64,000 bases of DNA from RGIG3009 sp045578625 (GCA_045578625.1 JAZNKN010000020.1:17159-81158); one strand, 5' to 3'. Shown: positions 1 through 8,469, counted from the first letter of the stretch. The notes: a model not told the origin generated them from the letters alone. Numbers and translations: made by a program.

Positions 1-78
1 GCCAAGCAGGTCGCCGAAGTGCATCAGACCCGTCAGATGCTCCGCAAGCCCGCCAAGGCGGAAAAGACCGAGGAATAA
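1..78 (+). CDS. C-terminal tail of an unidentified protein (partial)
   Basis: The window opens inside a reading frame that gives 25 residues ending in a Lys/Glu-rich tail (KPAKAEKTEE) before TAA at 76-78. A strong intrinsic terminator follows 8 bases later, which supports this being the true end of a transcription unit. Too little remains to assign a family. The charged tail would fit a ribosomal or other soluble cytoplasmic protein, but that is only a guess. Confidence 0.6.
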   Translation, partial: AKQVAEVHQTRQMLRKPAKAEKTEE

Positions 79-85
79 GCGCGTC

Positions 86-120
86 AAAAGGAGAAAACCC
101 GCGGGTTTTCTCCTTTTTTT
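86..120 (+). terminator. Rho-independent terminator
   Basis: A perfect GC-centred inverted repeat (AAGGAGAAAACCC / GGGTTTTCTCCTT) runs straight into seven T residues. It ends the transcription unit entering from the left edge. Confidence 0.9.
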
Positions 121-172
121 GAGGAAACCGTCCGGTGGGATGAAAAAATTGGCAAGTCGGCGGACAATCCTC

Positions 173-201
173 TTGCGTTTCTGCGAAAAGCAGGATATAA
201 T
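173..201 (+). promoter_or_regulatory. Sigma-A type promoter of the IscU-like/GGGtGRT operon
   Basis: TTGCGT (173-178) and TATAAT (196-201) are separated by 17 bases, about 34 bases before the start codon at 235. A Shine-Dalgarno stretch (GAAAGGAG) lies just upstream of that codon. Confidence 0.7.
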
Positions 202-234
202 AAGGAAAGTATAAAACCCGAAAGGAGTACGAAT

Positions 235-927
235 ATGAACTATTCCCACGAAGTAGAACAAATGTGCATCGTGAAGAAAGGCCCGCATCACGGCCCGGCA
301 CCCATCCCGGAGGAGGGTAAATGGGTGAAGGCTGCGCAGATCGCGGATATTTCCGGTCTGTCTCACGGTGTGGGCTGGTGCGCTCCGCAGCAGGGCACCT
401 GCAAACTCACGCTCAACATTAAAGACGGCATCGTCGAGGAAGCGCTGGTGGAGACCATCGGCTGCTCCGGTATGACCCATTCCGCCGCGATGGCGGCGGA
501 GATCCTGCCCGGCAAAACGCTGCTGGAGTGCCTGAACACCGACCTGGTGTGCGACGCTATCAACGTGGCCATGCGCGAGATCTTCCTGCAGATCGTGTAC
601 GGTCGTACCCAGTCTGCGTTCTCCGAGGACGGTCTGTCCATCGGCGCCGGTCTGGAGGATCTGGGCAAGGGCCTGCGTTCGCAGGTCGGCACCATGTACT
701 CCACTAAGGTCAAGGGCGTTCGCTATCTGGAGATGGCCGAAGGCTACGTGACCAAGCTCGCACTGGACGAGGACGGCGAAGTCATCGGTTACCAGTTCGT
801 GCGTCTGGGCAAGATGCTGGAGGATATCCGCCACGGCATGCAGCCCAATGAAGCATACGAGAAGAACATCGGTCAGTACGGTCGCTTCGATTCCGCGGCG
901 AAGTACATCGACCCCCGTGAAGAATAA
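235..927 (+). CDS. IscU/NifU-N-like iron-sulfur scaffold family protein
   Basis: This 230-residue protein resembles the IscU/NifU N-terminal scaffold fold, which holds nascent Fe-S clusters on conserved cysteines. Visible landmarks are a Cys in GVGWCAP (about residue 49), a Cys after QQGT (about 56), the IscU-like stretch VETIGCSGMTHSAAMAAEI (about 79-97) and LLECLNTDLVCDAI (about 102-115). It is longer than classical IscU (about 130 residues), with an extra C-terminal region of unknown role. The start is set by GAAAGGAG upstream. It is followed after 15 bases by the GGGtGRT gene, and I recall the two families as neighbours in anaerobes. I infer they work together, perhaps in Fe-S or metal handling; the exact function is not established. 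Confidence 0.75.
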   Translation: MNYSHEVEQMCIVKKGPHHGPAPIPEEGKWVKAAQIADISGLSHGVGWCAPQQGTCKLTLNIKDGIVEEALVETIGCSGMTHSAAMAAEILPGKTLLECLNTDLVCDAINVAMREIFLQIVYGRTQSAFSEDGLSIGAGLEDLGKGLRSQVGTMYSTKVKGVRYLEMAEGYVTKLALDEDGEVIGYQFVRLGKMLEDIRHGMQPNEAYEKNIGQYGRFDSAAKYIDPREE

Positions 928-942
928 GAGGAGGCGGAACAA

Positions 943-1953
943 ATGGCGAACGATGTGAAATTTGAAGGCAAGGACAGACGCCTTGCAAAGATCGAGGAGT
1001 TCCTCGCGGCCAACGGCCTCGGCTCCATGGAGGAGTGCCGCGACCTGTGCGAGAGCAAGGGCGTGGACGTTGCTGCTATCGTTAAGGGCGTGCAGCCCAT
1101 CGCGTTTGAAAACGCGGTGTGGGCGTATACGCTGGGCGTGGCACTGGCTCTCAAGCGCGGCATCAAAGACGCGGCGGAGGCTGCGGCTGTGATCGGTGAA
1201 GGTCTGCAGGCTTTCTGCGTGCCCGGCTCTGTTGCCGAGCAGCGCAAGGTCGGTCTGGGTCACGGCAACCTGGGCAAGATGCTCCTCTCCGAGGAGACCG
1301 AGTGCTTTGCGTTCTTGGCGGGTCACGAGTCCTTTGCAGCTGCGGAAGGCGCGATCGGTATCGCCCGCACGGCGAACAAGGCTCGTAAAAAGCCCCTCCG
1401 TGTTATCCTGAACGGTCTGGGCAAGGATGCGGCGTATATCATCAGCCGTATCAACGGCTTCACCTATGTGGAGACCGAGTACGACTTCTTCACCGGTGAG
1501 CTGAAGATCGTGCGCGAGAAAGCGTTTTCCGACGGCGAGCGCGCTAAGGTGCGTTGCTACGGCGCGAACGACGTTAACGAAGGCGTTGCTGTGATGCAGT
1601 ACGAGGCCGTTGAGGTCTCCATCACCGGTAACTCCACCAACCCCACCCGCTTCCAGCATCCGGTTGCCGGCCCTTACAAGAAGCGGGCGCTCGAGAACGG
1701 CAAGAAATACTTCTCCGTGGCTTCCGGCGGCGGCACCGGCCGCACCCTGCATCCCGACAACGTGGCGGCAGGTCCGGCGTCCTACGGCTTGACCGATACC
1801 ATGGGTCGCATGCACGGTGATGCGCAGTTCGCGGGTTCGTCCTCCGTTCCGGCTCACGTGGAAATGATGGGTCTGATCGGTGCGGGTAACAACCCGATGG
1901 TCGGTATGACCGTTGCTTGTGCTGTAGCGGTTTCCGAAGCGCTTGACAAATAA
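943..1953 (+). CDS. GGGtGRT family protein
   Basis: A 336-residue soluble protein carrying the signature that names the family, GGGTGRT, at about residues 261-267, followed by a conserved C-terminal block (HVEMMGLIGAGNNPMVGMTV). It has no signal peptide or membrane segment and is Ala/Gly rich. A strong GAGGAGG ribosome site precedes ATG 943, and the gene is co-transcribed with the upstream IscU-like gene. The family is conserved in anaerobic bacteria, but I know of no demonstrated activity. The Gly-rich signature suggests ligand or phosphate binding (inference). A relic of a second copy lies at 3873-3959. Confidence 0.85.
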   Translation: MANDVKFEGKDRRLAKIEEFLAANGLGSMEECRDLCESKGVDVAAIVKGVQPIAFENAVWAYTLGVALALKRGIKDAAEAAAVIGEGLQAFCVPGSVAEQRKVGLGHGNLGKMLLSEETECFAFLAGHESFAAAEGAIGIARTANKARKKPLRVILNGLGKDAAYIISRINGFTYVETEYDFFTGELKIVREKAFSDGERAKVRCYGANDVNEGVAVMQYEAVEVSITGNSTNPTRFQHPVAGPYKKRALENGKKYFSVASGGGTGRTLHPDNVAAGPASYGLTDTMGRMHGDAQFAGSSSVPAHVEMMGLIGAGNNPMVGMTVACAVAVSEALDK

Positions 1954-1972
1954 GTATTTACAGGCATTTTAT

Positions 1973-2002
1973 AAGGGAGGGCCTCTGTGCCCTCCCTTTT
2001 TT
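1973..2002 (+). terminator. Rho-independent terminator of the GGGtGRT operon
   Basis: Stem AAGGGAGGGC / GCCCTCCCTT followed by a run of T residues, 20 bases after the stop codon of the GGGtGRT gene. Confidence 0.9.
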
Positions 2003-2009
2003 CTTATAA

Positions 2010-2060
2010 AAAATTGGACGCATCATTTTAAGGTTTCACCTGATGACGCGTCCAAATTTT
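2010..2060 (-). terminator. Terminator of the phosphohexomutase gene
   Basis: A long inverted repeat (TTGGACGC / GCGTCCAA with further internal pairing) is flanked by A/T runs on both sides. On the minus strand it ends in TTTTTT just after the stop codon of the gene at 2072-3478. Confidence 0.75.
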
Positions 2061-2071
2061 TATAGTCATTT

Positions 2072-3478
2072 TTATAATTCAAGGAATTGCTTAAAGGCGG
2101 CAATATATCCGGTAGCACGTTCTGCAGTGCTACTTTCGGCAAATATGCGGAGCAAGGGCTCGGTGCCGGAGAAACGACAAATGACAAAACTGTCGTCCGC
2201 GAAATAGACCTTGCAGCCATCTTCGTAATTGACTCTGACGACTTTTTGTCCAAAGTCGGGCAGCTTCTTTTGCACCATAATGATATTTTCGATTTCGGAT
2301 TTAACTTCAGGGGCAAAGTGCAGATTGTCCTCTACCATCTCATAGTGACCAAATTGCGACTCCAGCTCCGCTATAATTTCCGTAGGACTTTGGCCGGTTA
2401 CGCTAACCATTTCGGCAAACAGAGAGGCAGCATATACCGAGTCCTTGCCGTGAATGTGACCGCGCACCGTCAGTCCGCCGGAGGATTCGCCGCCAAGCAC
2501 TGCATCCACCTCGTCGATCTTGGAGGAGATATATTTAAATCCAACAGGCACTTCGTAACATTTTTCGCCGAAGGATTCAGCGATCTTGTCCAGCATATGT
2601 GTGGTGGCAAGGTTTCTGACGACGGGTCCTCTCCAGTTTCTGTATTTCACCAGATACCAATACAGCATACACAGAATTTCGTTGGCATCAATATATTTAC
2701 CACTCTTGTCAATGATGCCCAGCCTGTCGCCGTCGCCGTCCATCGCAATACCTAAATCGTATCCGCCTTGGACAACGCCGTTTTGCAGTTGCGCAAGGCT
2801 GTTCTCGCTCGGGGCGGGCATCATACCGCCGAAATACGCATCCTTGTTAAGGTTTATCGTATCGATAGTGCAGCGTGCTGTGTGGAAAATGACCTGTAGG
2901 GGATAGGCACCGGAGCCATGCATTGTGTCAAACAAAACGCGAAGACCGCGGTTGCGCAATGCTTTCATATCGAGCAATTCAATGATATCATCTAAAAACT
3001 TGTTAAAGGGGTTGGCAAGAAATTCAATAGTTCCTTGGCTAACCGCCTGCTCAAATTGGATATATTCGGGTTGGCTTTTCTCAATGTATTGTTCCAGTTT
3101 TGAAGTGATTTCCAACGAGGCATCTTTGCCTTCTTCAACGATAAGCTTGATACCGTTGTAGTTTGAAGGGTTATGAGAAGCGGTGATCTCAATACCAAAG
3201 TGTAACTTTTCGTCTTTGACAGTATGCATGATCAGGGGCGTGGGTGCGCTGCGGCGCAAAAACAAAATGTGTATGCCGCCCTTTGCCAACACCTCGGCTA
3301 CCCATCTTGCAGCGTTTTCTGAAAGAAATCGACGATCGTAGCCAATGATTACGGGCTTGTCCATCTTGTTTTCTTCTTGCATCAGGCGCAGTATACCTGC
3401 GGCAACCTTCTGCACATTTTCCCGGATAAAATCCTCACCGATGACGGCTCGCCAACCGCCGGTTCCGAATTTGATCAT
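2072..3478 (-). CDS. Phosphoglucomutase/phosphomannomutase family enzyme
   Basis: A 468-residue alpha-D-phosphohexomutase, which interconverts sugar 1- and 6-phosphates in the cytoplasm. All four family motifs are visible: the phosphoserine loop TASHNPSNYNG (catalytic Ser about 101), the metal loop DGDGDR (about 247-252), the sugar-binding loop GGESSGG (about 329-335) and the phosphate-binding loop RFSGTEP (about 435-441). Glucose versus mannose preference cannot be read from the sequence. Base composition is clearly more AT-rich than the flanking genes, with AT-rich flanks and its own terminator, and it sits next to a truncated GGGtGRT relic. Together this suggests it arrived by horizontal transfer (inference). 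Confidence 0.92.
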   Translation of the reverse strand: MIKFGTGGWRAVIGEDFIRENVQKVAAGILRLMQEENKMDKPVIIGYDRRFLSENAARWVAEVLAKGGIHILFLRRSAPTPLIMHTVKDEKLHFGIEITASHNPSNYNGIKLIVEEGKDASLEITSKLEQYIEKSQPEYIQFEQAVSQGTIEFLANPFNKFLDDIIELLDMKALRNRGLRVLFDTMHGSGAYPLQVIFHTARCTIDTINLNKDAYFGGMMPAPSENSLAQLQNGVVQGGYDLGIAMDGDGDRLGIIDKSGKYIDANEILCMLYWYLVKYRNWRGPVVRNLATTHMLDKIAESFGEKCYEVPVGFKYISSKIDEVDAVLGGESSGGLTVRGHIHGKDSVYAASLFAEMVSVTGQSPTEIIAELESQFGHYEMVEDNLHFAPEVKSEIENIIMVQKKLPDFGQKVVRVNYEDGCKVYFADDSFVICRFSGTEPLLRIFAESSTAERATGYIAAFKQFLEL

Positions 3479-3872
3479 TGCAGCCCCTCCTGTTTGGTTT
3501 CGGTTTTTAAAAAGATTCTATTTTCTTTTCGTTTACAGTATAACAAGATTATAATGCAAGGTATTTACACGTTAGGGTGTTTTTTTGTCATTTTAGCCAT
3601 GCTTTTATAGTGTGATTTCTGAGGTTTATATAATGAAGAGAAGTTGCTGAAACAAAGGGACAAGGGAGGGTGCGGATTTTCTCATAAGCTTATTTTTTAA
3701 AATAAGCGCGTTTACAAATTATAGTCAACACCACATAATGCAATCGGGAAAACTCAAAACGATGTGTTTAGCGAACCGGATTCCACAATCATATAGTGTT
3801 AAAAAGTCATAGCAATCCTTTCGGGCTGTGTTCAAGAAAGTTGTTTTATCTAACAATTCAGAGTGCGTTGGG
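3479..3872. other. AT-rich intergenic stretch without a supported gene
   Basis: About 390 bases, much richer in AT than the surroundings. The minus-strand ribosome site of the phosphohexomutase (AGGAGGGG) lies at its left edge, and AT-rich hexamers around 3535-3555 could serve as its promoter. A small palindrome (GCTTATTTT / AAAATAAGC, about 3688-3709) could act as a weak bidirectional terminator. I see no convincing coding frame. It abuts the gene relic beginning at 3873. Confidence 0.6.
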
Positions 3873-3959
3873 ATGATGGGTGTGATCGGCGCAGCAAACA
3901 ACCCCATGGTTGGCATGACCGTAGCTTGCGTGGTGGCTGTCAGCGAAGCGCTGAAATAA
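3873..3959 (+). pseudogene. 3' remnant of a second GGGtGRT gene
   Basis: An in-frame stretch of 29 codons ending in TAA encodes MMGVIGAANNPMVGMTVACV... and matches the last 30 residues of the intact GGGtGRT protein almost residue for residue. Most differences at DNA level are silent. Nothing homologous lies upstream: the sequence changes abruptly to AT-rich DNA at about 3870, and there is no ribosome site. It keeps its own terminator. I read it as the surviving end of a tandem or ancestral paralogue truncated by insertion or deletion. Confidence 0.85.
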
Positions 3960-3972
3960 TCACAGCATAACC

Positions 3973-4003
3973 AAAAGGGTCTCTCATCCGAGAGACCCTT
4001 TTT
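3973..4003 (+). terminator. Terminator retained by the GGGtGRT relic
   Basis: Stem AAAGGGTCTCTC / GAGAGACCCTTT followed by T residues, 14 bases after the relic's stop codon. Confidence 0.9.
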
Positions 4004-4059
4004 AATTTGCACCTATGCCGCCCGAACTGGTGTGTAAAAGGGACGTTTCATATTCCGTC

Positions 4060-4088
4060 TTGCGCCATCGCAAGGGATGTGCTATACT
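4060..4088 (+). promoter_or_regulatory. Promoter of the GH16 lipoprotein
   Basis: TTGCGC (4060-4065), 17-base spacer, and TATACT (4083-4088) preceded by an extended -10 TGC. It lies 32 bases before the TTG start at 4121. Confidence 0.65.
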
Positions 4089-4120
4089 ATTACCAAAGCA
4101 GTATAGGGGAGGAATCCATC

Positions 4121-5056
4121 TTGAAGAAGCACGTTCGAGTGATCGCGTTGGTTTTGGTTATGGCACTGACGTTGGTTGGCTGTGGCAAAGCGCCCGATGC
4201 CGGTGAGCAAAAGGCGCCGACAACGACTGCAACTAAGCCTGTGACCGATCCCGCGCCCGCGCCGGCACCGGCGATCGACGCGCCGGAAGCGGCGGCGGAA
4301 GCCGGATACACCTCGTTGGTGTTTTATGACGACTTTGACGATCCGTCCACCGTGGACTGGGAAGGCACCGGCGAGGCCGGCTACAAGTGGTACATCGACC
4401 GTCCGTTTGGTTGGGATCCACTGCAGGAAGGCGACGTGGTGATCGCGGACTCGGTGGCGACCATCGCGCCGAAGAAGTCCTGTGCTAACTGGGGCATTGC
4501 CACGTACAGCACCAAGGGTGACACCGGCGCGGCGTGGACTTACGCGTATTTTGAGGCGCGTGTGCGCATCAGCACCGATATGACCAAGGCCGACCTGACC
4601 GAAAAGGGTCAACCGGCGTTCTGGAGCTTTTCCAAGGCGCATACCACCGGCAAGGATGAGGGCCGTTGGGGTGAGATCGACTTCTACGAGGTGGCGTTTG
4701 AGGACGACGGCACTTTTATGAACACGCTGGTGACCTCGATGCACGACACGCGTGAAAAGGAGGAGGGCGGCCAACACAGCCTCAGTAACACCAACAACAC
4801 CCACCAGTATTTTGTGACCGACGAGTGGCAGACCATCGGCTGTCTGTGGACGCCCGGCTCGGTGACGTGGTATCTGGACGGCGGCTATATCAGCCAAACC
4901 ACTTATAGTGCTGACGGCATGCCCGAACCGGCGTCCTCCACCAATCAGGAAAAAGGATGCTTCAGCATCCTTGATCAGGAGGAGATGCTGGTTATCCTCG
5001 GCAGTGGTCCCTGCTGGCCGATGGAGGTCGATTGGGTCCGTGTTTGGCAGGAATAA
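4121..5056 (+). CDS. Glycoside hydrolase family 16-like lipoprotein
   Basis: A 311-residue predicted lipoprotein. The start is TTG 4121, preceded by GGGGAGG at 6-base spacing; the longer open frame upstream has no signal peptide. Residues 1-20 form a signal peptide with lipobox LVGC (Cys 21), then a Pro/Ala/Thr linker to about 60. The catalytic domain has the GH16 signature EIDFYE (Glu185, Asp187, Glu190; the ExDxxE form) and a C-terminal VDWVRVWQE strand typical of the family. GH16 enzymes cut beta-1,3/1,4-glucans, carrageenans and related polymers; the substrate cannot be chosen here. It directly precedes the large carbohydrate-uptake locus, so extracellular release of oligosaccharides for import is a reasonable inference. 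Confidence 0.85.
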   Translation: MKKHVRVIALVLVMALTLVGCGKAPDAGEQKAPTTTATKPVTDPAPAPAPAIDAPEAAAEAGYTSLVFYDDFDDPSTVDWEGTGEAGYKWYIDRPFGWDPLQEGDVVIADSVATIAPKKSCANWGIATYSTKGDTGAAWTYAYFEARVRISTDMTKADLTEKGQPAFWSFSKAHTTGKDEGRWGEIDFYEVAFEDDGTFMNTLVTSMHDTREKEEGGQHSLSNTNNTHQYFVTDEWQTIGCLWTPGSVTWYLDGGYISQTTYSADGMPEPASSTNQEKGCFSILDQEEMLVILGSGPCWPMEVDWVRVWQE

Positions 5057-5074
5057 GGCAGAATGACGAACGAG

Positions 5075-5116
5075 TGTGGCGTTTTTACGGAAGTTTCCGT
5101 TAAAACGCCACATTTT
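5075..5116 (+). terminator. Terminator after the GH16 gene
   Basis: A long stem TGTGGCGTTTTTACGG / CCGTTAAAACGCCACA (one small bulge) with a short loop, followed by TTTTA. It separates the GH16 gene from the importer operon. Confidence 0.85.
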
Positions 5117-5324
5117 ATTACCAAAAATAATCGTCAAAAAATAAAGTTGACGAAAAAATGCTACTTTATTGCGGCAATTTTACTATATTATCTCCCAAAA
5201 AACAGTATAATGTTAGTAAGGGCAATGGCGCATCCGGGCAACGAGAGATCGTTTGGCCGGCTATTTGCGTCGTTGCCAAGGCAAGTGTTCCGTAATTCGA
5301 CACAAGAAATAAGGGTGTGTGAAG

Positions 5325-8300
5325 ATGAAACTCAGCAAAAACATCAAGAGGATCCTGTCTGTGATGCTGGCAGCGGTTATGCTGCTGGCTACACCGGTGT
5401 ACGCCGCTGCAGACAATACCGTTGCTTCCGGCAGCGGTAGTGCCGCGGGCGCCTCCGGTGCGGCGGAGTTCACCGGCGAACCCTCCTATATGGAGTACTA
5501 CGAGGCCTATAAGGGTCACGTAAAGCCGGGAAGCAGCATCACCATTGACGCGATCAATGATGCCACCGCCTATGCCGACGAGGCGGAATGGCAGACCGCT
5601 CAGAAGGACGAGGACGGCAATGCCGTGCCCGGTGCCGTGTTGAGCGCGCTTAACGAATACGTTGAGTGGACGTTCGAGGTGTCGGAGTCGGGCATTTACA
5701 ACATTACGCCGACTTACTATCCTCTTGACGACAAGAAGGCGTCCGGTGATACGGATAGCGAGACGGCCACCATCGGTCGTGCTATCACTGTCGATATTGC
5801 TGTCGACGGTGCGAATCCGTATACCGAGGCAAAGGCGTTCTCGCTGTCGAGAATGTGGAAGGATGCCGGCGACCCGGTCAGGGACGCGCTGGGCAACCAC
5901 GTTCGTCCGCAGCAGGTCGAGGTCCAGCGTTGGATCACCGCCTCCTTCGTTAACGAGCTGGGCATGTACTCCAACCCTTATTACGTATATCTGGAAGCCG
6001 GCACACACACGCTTCGTATGACGCGTGTGCGCGAAGCTATGGCTGTCAGCAAGATCGAGATCGGCAACAACGTGAACGCGCCGACGTACGATTCGTACAA
6101 GGCTTACTACGCTGCGGGAAAAGAGGCTCACGGCGCGGATGAGTCTACCGCGAAGTTTGCGCTGCTGCAGGCGGAGAAGTCGTTCGAGAAGACCTCCTCC
6201 ACCCTGTACGGTCTGATGGATCACCAAGATGCCGGCACCACGCCGAATCATCCCACGGATATGCTCATCAACACCATCGGTGGTTCCAACTGGAGCACCA
6301 CCGGCCAGGCGATCACCTGGAAGGTCAACGTGGAGAAGGCCGGTTGGTACAAGTTGGCGCTGCGCGCCCGTCAGGATATCAACCAAGGCATGATCTCCTA
6401 TCGCACCCTGAGCATCAATGGCGAGATTCCGTTTGCTGAGGCGGAAAATATCGCTTTCAAGTACGATTCCGATTGGCAGGTCACTGTCCTGGGCGGCGAA
6501 GAGACCCCTTGGGAGCTGTGGCTGGAGCCGGGCGACGAGCTCACGCTGACCGTCGCTGCCGGTGAACTGTGCGACGTGCTGCGTGAGGTGCAGCAGTCGG
6601 TGTTGGAGCTTAACGAGATCTACCGTAAGATCATCGTTATCACCGGCACCTCGCCGGACATCTATCAGGACTACTATCTGGAGGACGAGATCGAAGGTCT
6701 GCCCGACATGTTCAAGCACCAGAGCGAGCGTCTGACCGAGATCGCCGATGATATCATCGCGGTCACAGGCAAGACCGGTTCCCAGACCTCCACGCTGTTG
6801 GAGGCTGCGGCAAGACTGAAGGTCTACTCCGGTAAATCCTATGAGATCACCGCCGATCTTGGTGCCTTCAAGACCGGCATTGAAAGCTTGAGCTCGTTGC
6901 TGCTGTCCTTTGGCTCGCAGCCGTTGGAGATCGACTGTTTCTATTTTGTTCCCATGGACGAGGAAGTTCCGAGCGGCAAGGCCGGCTTCTGGGAGGCGCT
7001 GTGGTACAGCATTCAGAAGTTCTTTGGCTCCTTTGTAGAAGACTATCAGGTCGCGGGCGGCAAGGACACTGTTGAGGTGTGGGTCACCACCGGTCGTGAC
7101 CAGATGCAGATCGTCAGCTCGATGATCACCGACTTTACGGCAGAGACCGGCATCTCGGTTCGCCTGAGTTTGGTTTCCACCGGTGAAACGCTGCTGGAAG
7201 CAACGATGGCCGGTAAGGGCCCCGATGCGGCGCTGATGATCGGTTATGACCAGGTCGTCAACCTCGCTATGCGTGGTGCCTTGGTCGATATGAATAAGGA
7301 AGGCTACAACATTCGCGAAAAGACGGCGGGTGTATTCACGGAGGCGGCTTGGAAGCGATTCTTCTACGAGGGCGGCTATTACGCTATCCCCGAGACGCAG
7401 GCATGGCCGATGCTCTTCTACCGCACCGATATCTTTGAGGAACTGGATCTGGCGGTCCCCGATGATTGGGATGAATACCGCGAGATGCTGCGTACGCTGC
7501 AGGGTCAGAATCTGAACGCCGGTATGGTGGAGACCTCCTCCGGCACGCCCGGCGTTTCCGGCAGCATCGACGTGTTCCAGAGCATGCTGTTCCAGCGCGG
7601 CGGTACCTACTATAACGAGGATCGTACGGCCACGCTGTTTGACACGCCCGAAGCTTACGATTCTTTTACGGATTGGGCAGAGTTCTATTCCAAGTACGGT
7701 GTCGAGCGCAGTATCGAGTTCTATAACCGCTTCCGTACCGGTGACGTGCCGATCGGTCTCACCACCTACAATACATACAACCAGCTGATGGCGGCAGCTC
7801 CCGAACTGCGCGGTCTGTGGGCGATGGCGCCCATCCCGGGTATGATCCAGTACAAGAAGGATGCCGACGGCAACTACGTTCTGGACGAGTACGGTGATAA
7901 GATCGAGGCTTACGGCGAATGGAAGACCAATGCGGACGGTTCGCTGTACCGCGATGAGAACGGTCAACCGGTGCCGGTGTATGGTGAGCCTGAATACGAC
8001 GAAAACGGTAATGCGACCAATCTACTGATCAACCACATGTCCGCCTCCGGCGGTACCGGTTGCATGCTGCTGAGCGCGGCCGTCAAGCGTGGTGTGGCGG
8101 ACAGCGCTTTCGAATTCCTGTGCTGGTGGACGGCGACGCCGCAGCAGATTCGCTACGGTCAGGAGTTGGAAGCTACGATGGGTGTGGCGGCGCGTCATAC
8201 GCCGGCTTCCATCGAAGCGTTCTACAGCATGGGCTGGACTGAGGAAGAACTGCAGGTGCTGGATGCGCAGCGCTTGCAGACCGACAACGTCTACTCCGTC

Positions 8301-8453
8301 CCCGGTGACTACCTGCTGGCTCGCTCACTGACCAACGCCCTGCGTTCCACGCTGGACGAAAAACTGGAGCCGCGCCGCACGTTGTCGAAGTACAACCGCG
8401 ACATCAATTCGGAAATCACGCGCAAGCGTAAAGAGTTTGGCCTGAAATATTGA
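5325..8453 (+). CDS. Giant solute-binding protein of an ABC sugar importer with N-terminal beta-sandwich region
   Basis: A 1042-residue secreted protein. I chose ATG 5325 (AAGGG nine bases upstream) over GTG 5319. Residues 1-27 form a signal peptide without a lipobox. About 45-410 contain two beta-rich segments resembling carbohydrate-binding modules, about 415-540 are predicted helical, and about 580-1042 form a family 1 extracellular solute-binding domain (begins KDTVEVWVTTGRD; SBP-like MLFYRTDIFEEL). Ordinary binding proteins have 400-550 residues, so this is about twice the normal size. It heads an operon with two permeases. I infer capture of a large polymeric or decorated glycan outside the membrane; how it is anchored is unclear. 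A TATAAT at 5206-5211 may be the -10 element, but its -35 is poor. Confidence 0.85.
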   Translation: MKLSKNIKRILSVMLAAVMLLATPVYAAADNTVASGSGSAAGASGAAEFTGEPSYMEYYEAYKGHVKPGSSITIDAINDATAYADEAEWQTAQKDEDGNAVPGAVLSALNEYVEWTFEVSESGIYNITPTYYPLDDKKASGDTDSETATIGRAITVDIAVDGANPYTEAKAFSLSRMWKDAGDPVRDALGNHVRPQQVEVQRWITASFVNELGMYSNPYYVYLEAGTHTLRMTRVREAMAVSKIEIGNNVNAPTYDSYKAYYAAGKEAHGADESTAKFALLQAEKSFEKTSSTLYGLMDHQDAGTTPNHPTDMLINTIGGSNWSTTGQAITWKVNVEKAGWYKLALRARQDINQGMISYRTLSINGEIPFAEAENIAFKYDSDWQVTVLGGEETPWELWLEPGDELTLTVAAGELCDVLREVQQSVLELNEIYRKIIVITGTSPDIYQDYYLEDEIEGLPDMFKHQSERLTEIADDIIAVTGKTGSQTSTLLEAAARLKVYSGKSYEITADLGAFKTGIESLSSLLLSFGSQPLEIDCFYFVPMDEEVPSGKAGFWEALWYSIQKFFGSFVEDYQVAGGKDTVEVWVTTGRDQMQIVSSMITDFTAETGISVRLSLVSTGETLLEATMAGKGPDAALMIGYDQVVNLAMRGALVDMNKEGYNIREKTAGVFTEAAWKRFFYEGGYYAIPETQAWPMLFYRTDIFEELDLAVPDDWDEYREMLRTLQGQNLNAGMVETSSGTPGVSGSIDVFQSMLFQRGGTYYNEDRTATLFDTPEAYDSFTDWAEFYSKYGVERSIEFYNRFRTGDVPIGLTTYNTYNQLMAAAPELRGLWAMAPIPGMIQYKKDADGNYVLDEYGDKIEAYGEWKTNADGSLYRDENGQPVPVYGEPEYDENGNATNLLINHMSASGGTGCMLLSAAVKRGVADSAFEFLCWWTATPQQIRYGQELEATMGVAARHTPASIEAFYSMGWTEEELQVLDAQRLQTDNVYSVPGDYLLARSLTNALRSTLDEKLEPRRTLSKYNRDINSEITRKRKEFGLKY

Positions 8454-8469
8454 GAGGAGGGGTTAGATC

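Noticed and set aside
3725..4012. Minus-strand frame of 95 codons
   Set aside because: It runs across a terminator and the GGGtGRT relic on the opposite strand, and has no ribosome site.
4007..4120. N-terminal extension of the GH16 protein
   Set aside because: It lacks a ribosome site and would hide the signal peptide; TTG 4121 has an excellent site.
5147..5211. Promoter TTGACG plus TATAAT for the giant binding protein
   Set aside because: The two hexamers are about 53 bases apart; only the TATAAT is well placed, so I did not call a complete promoter.
5166..7967. Very long open frame on the minus strand (over 900 codons)
   Set aside because: It lies antisense to the giant binding protein, has His/Arg/Gln/Val-rich composition typical of a reversed high-GC gene, no plausible ribosome site and no domain.
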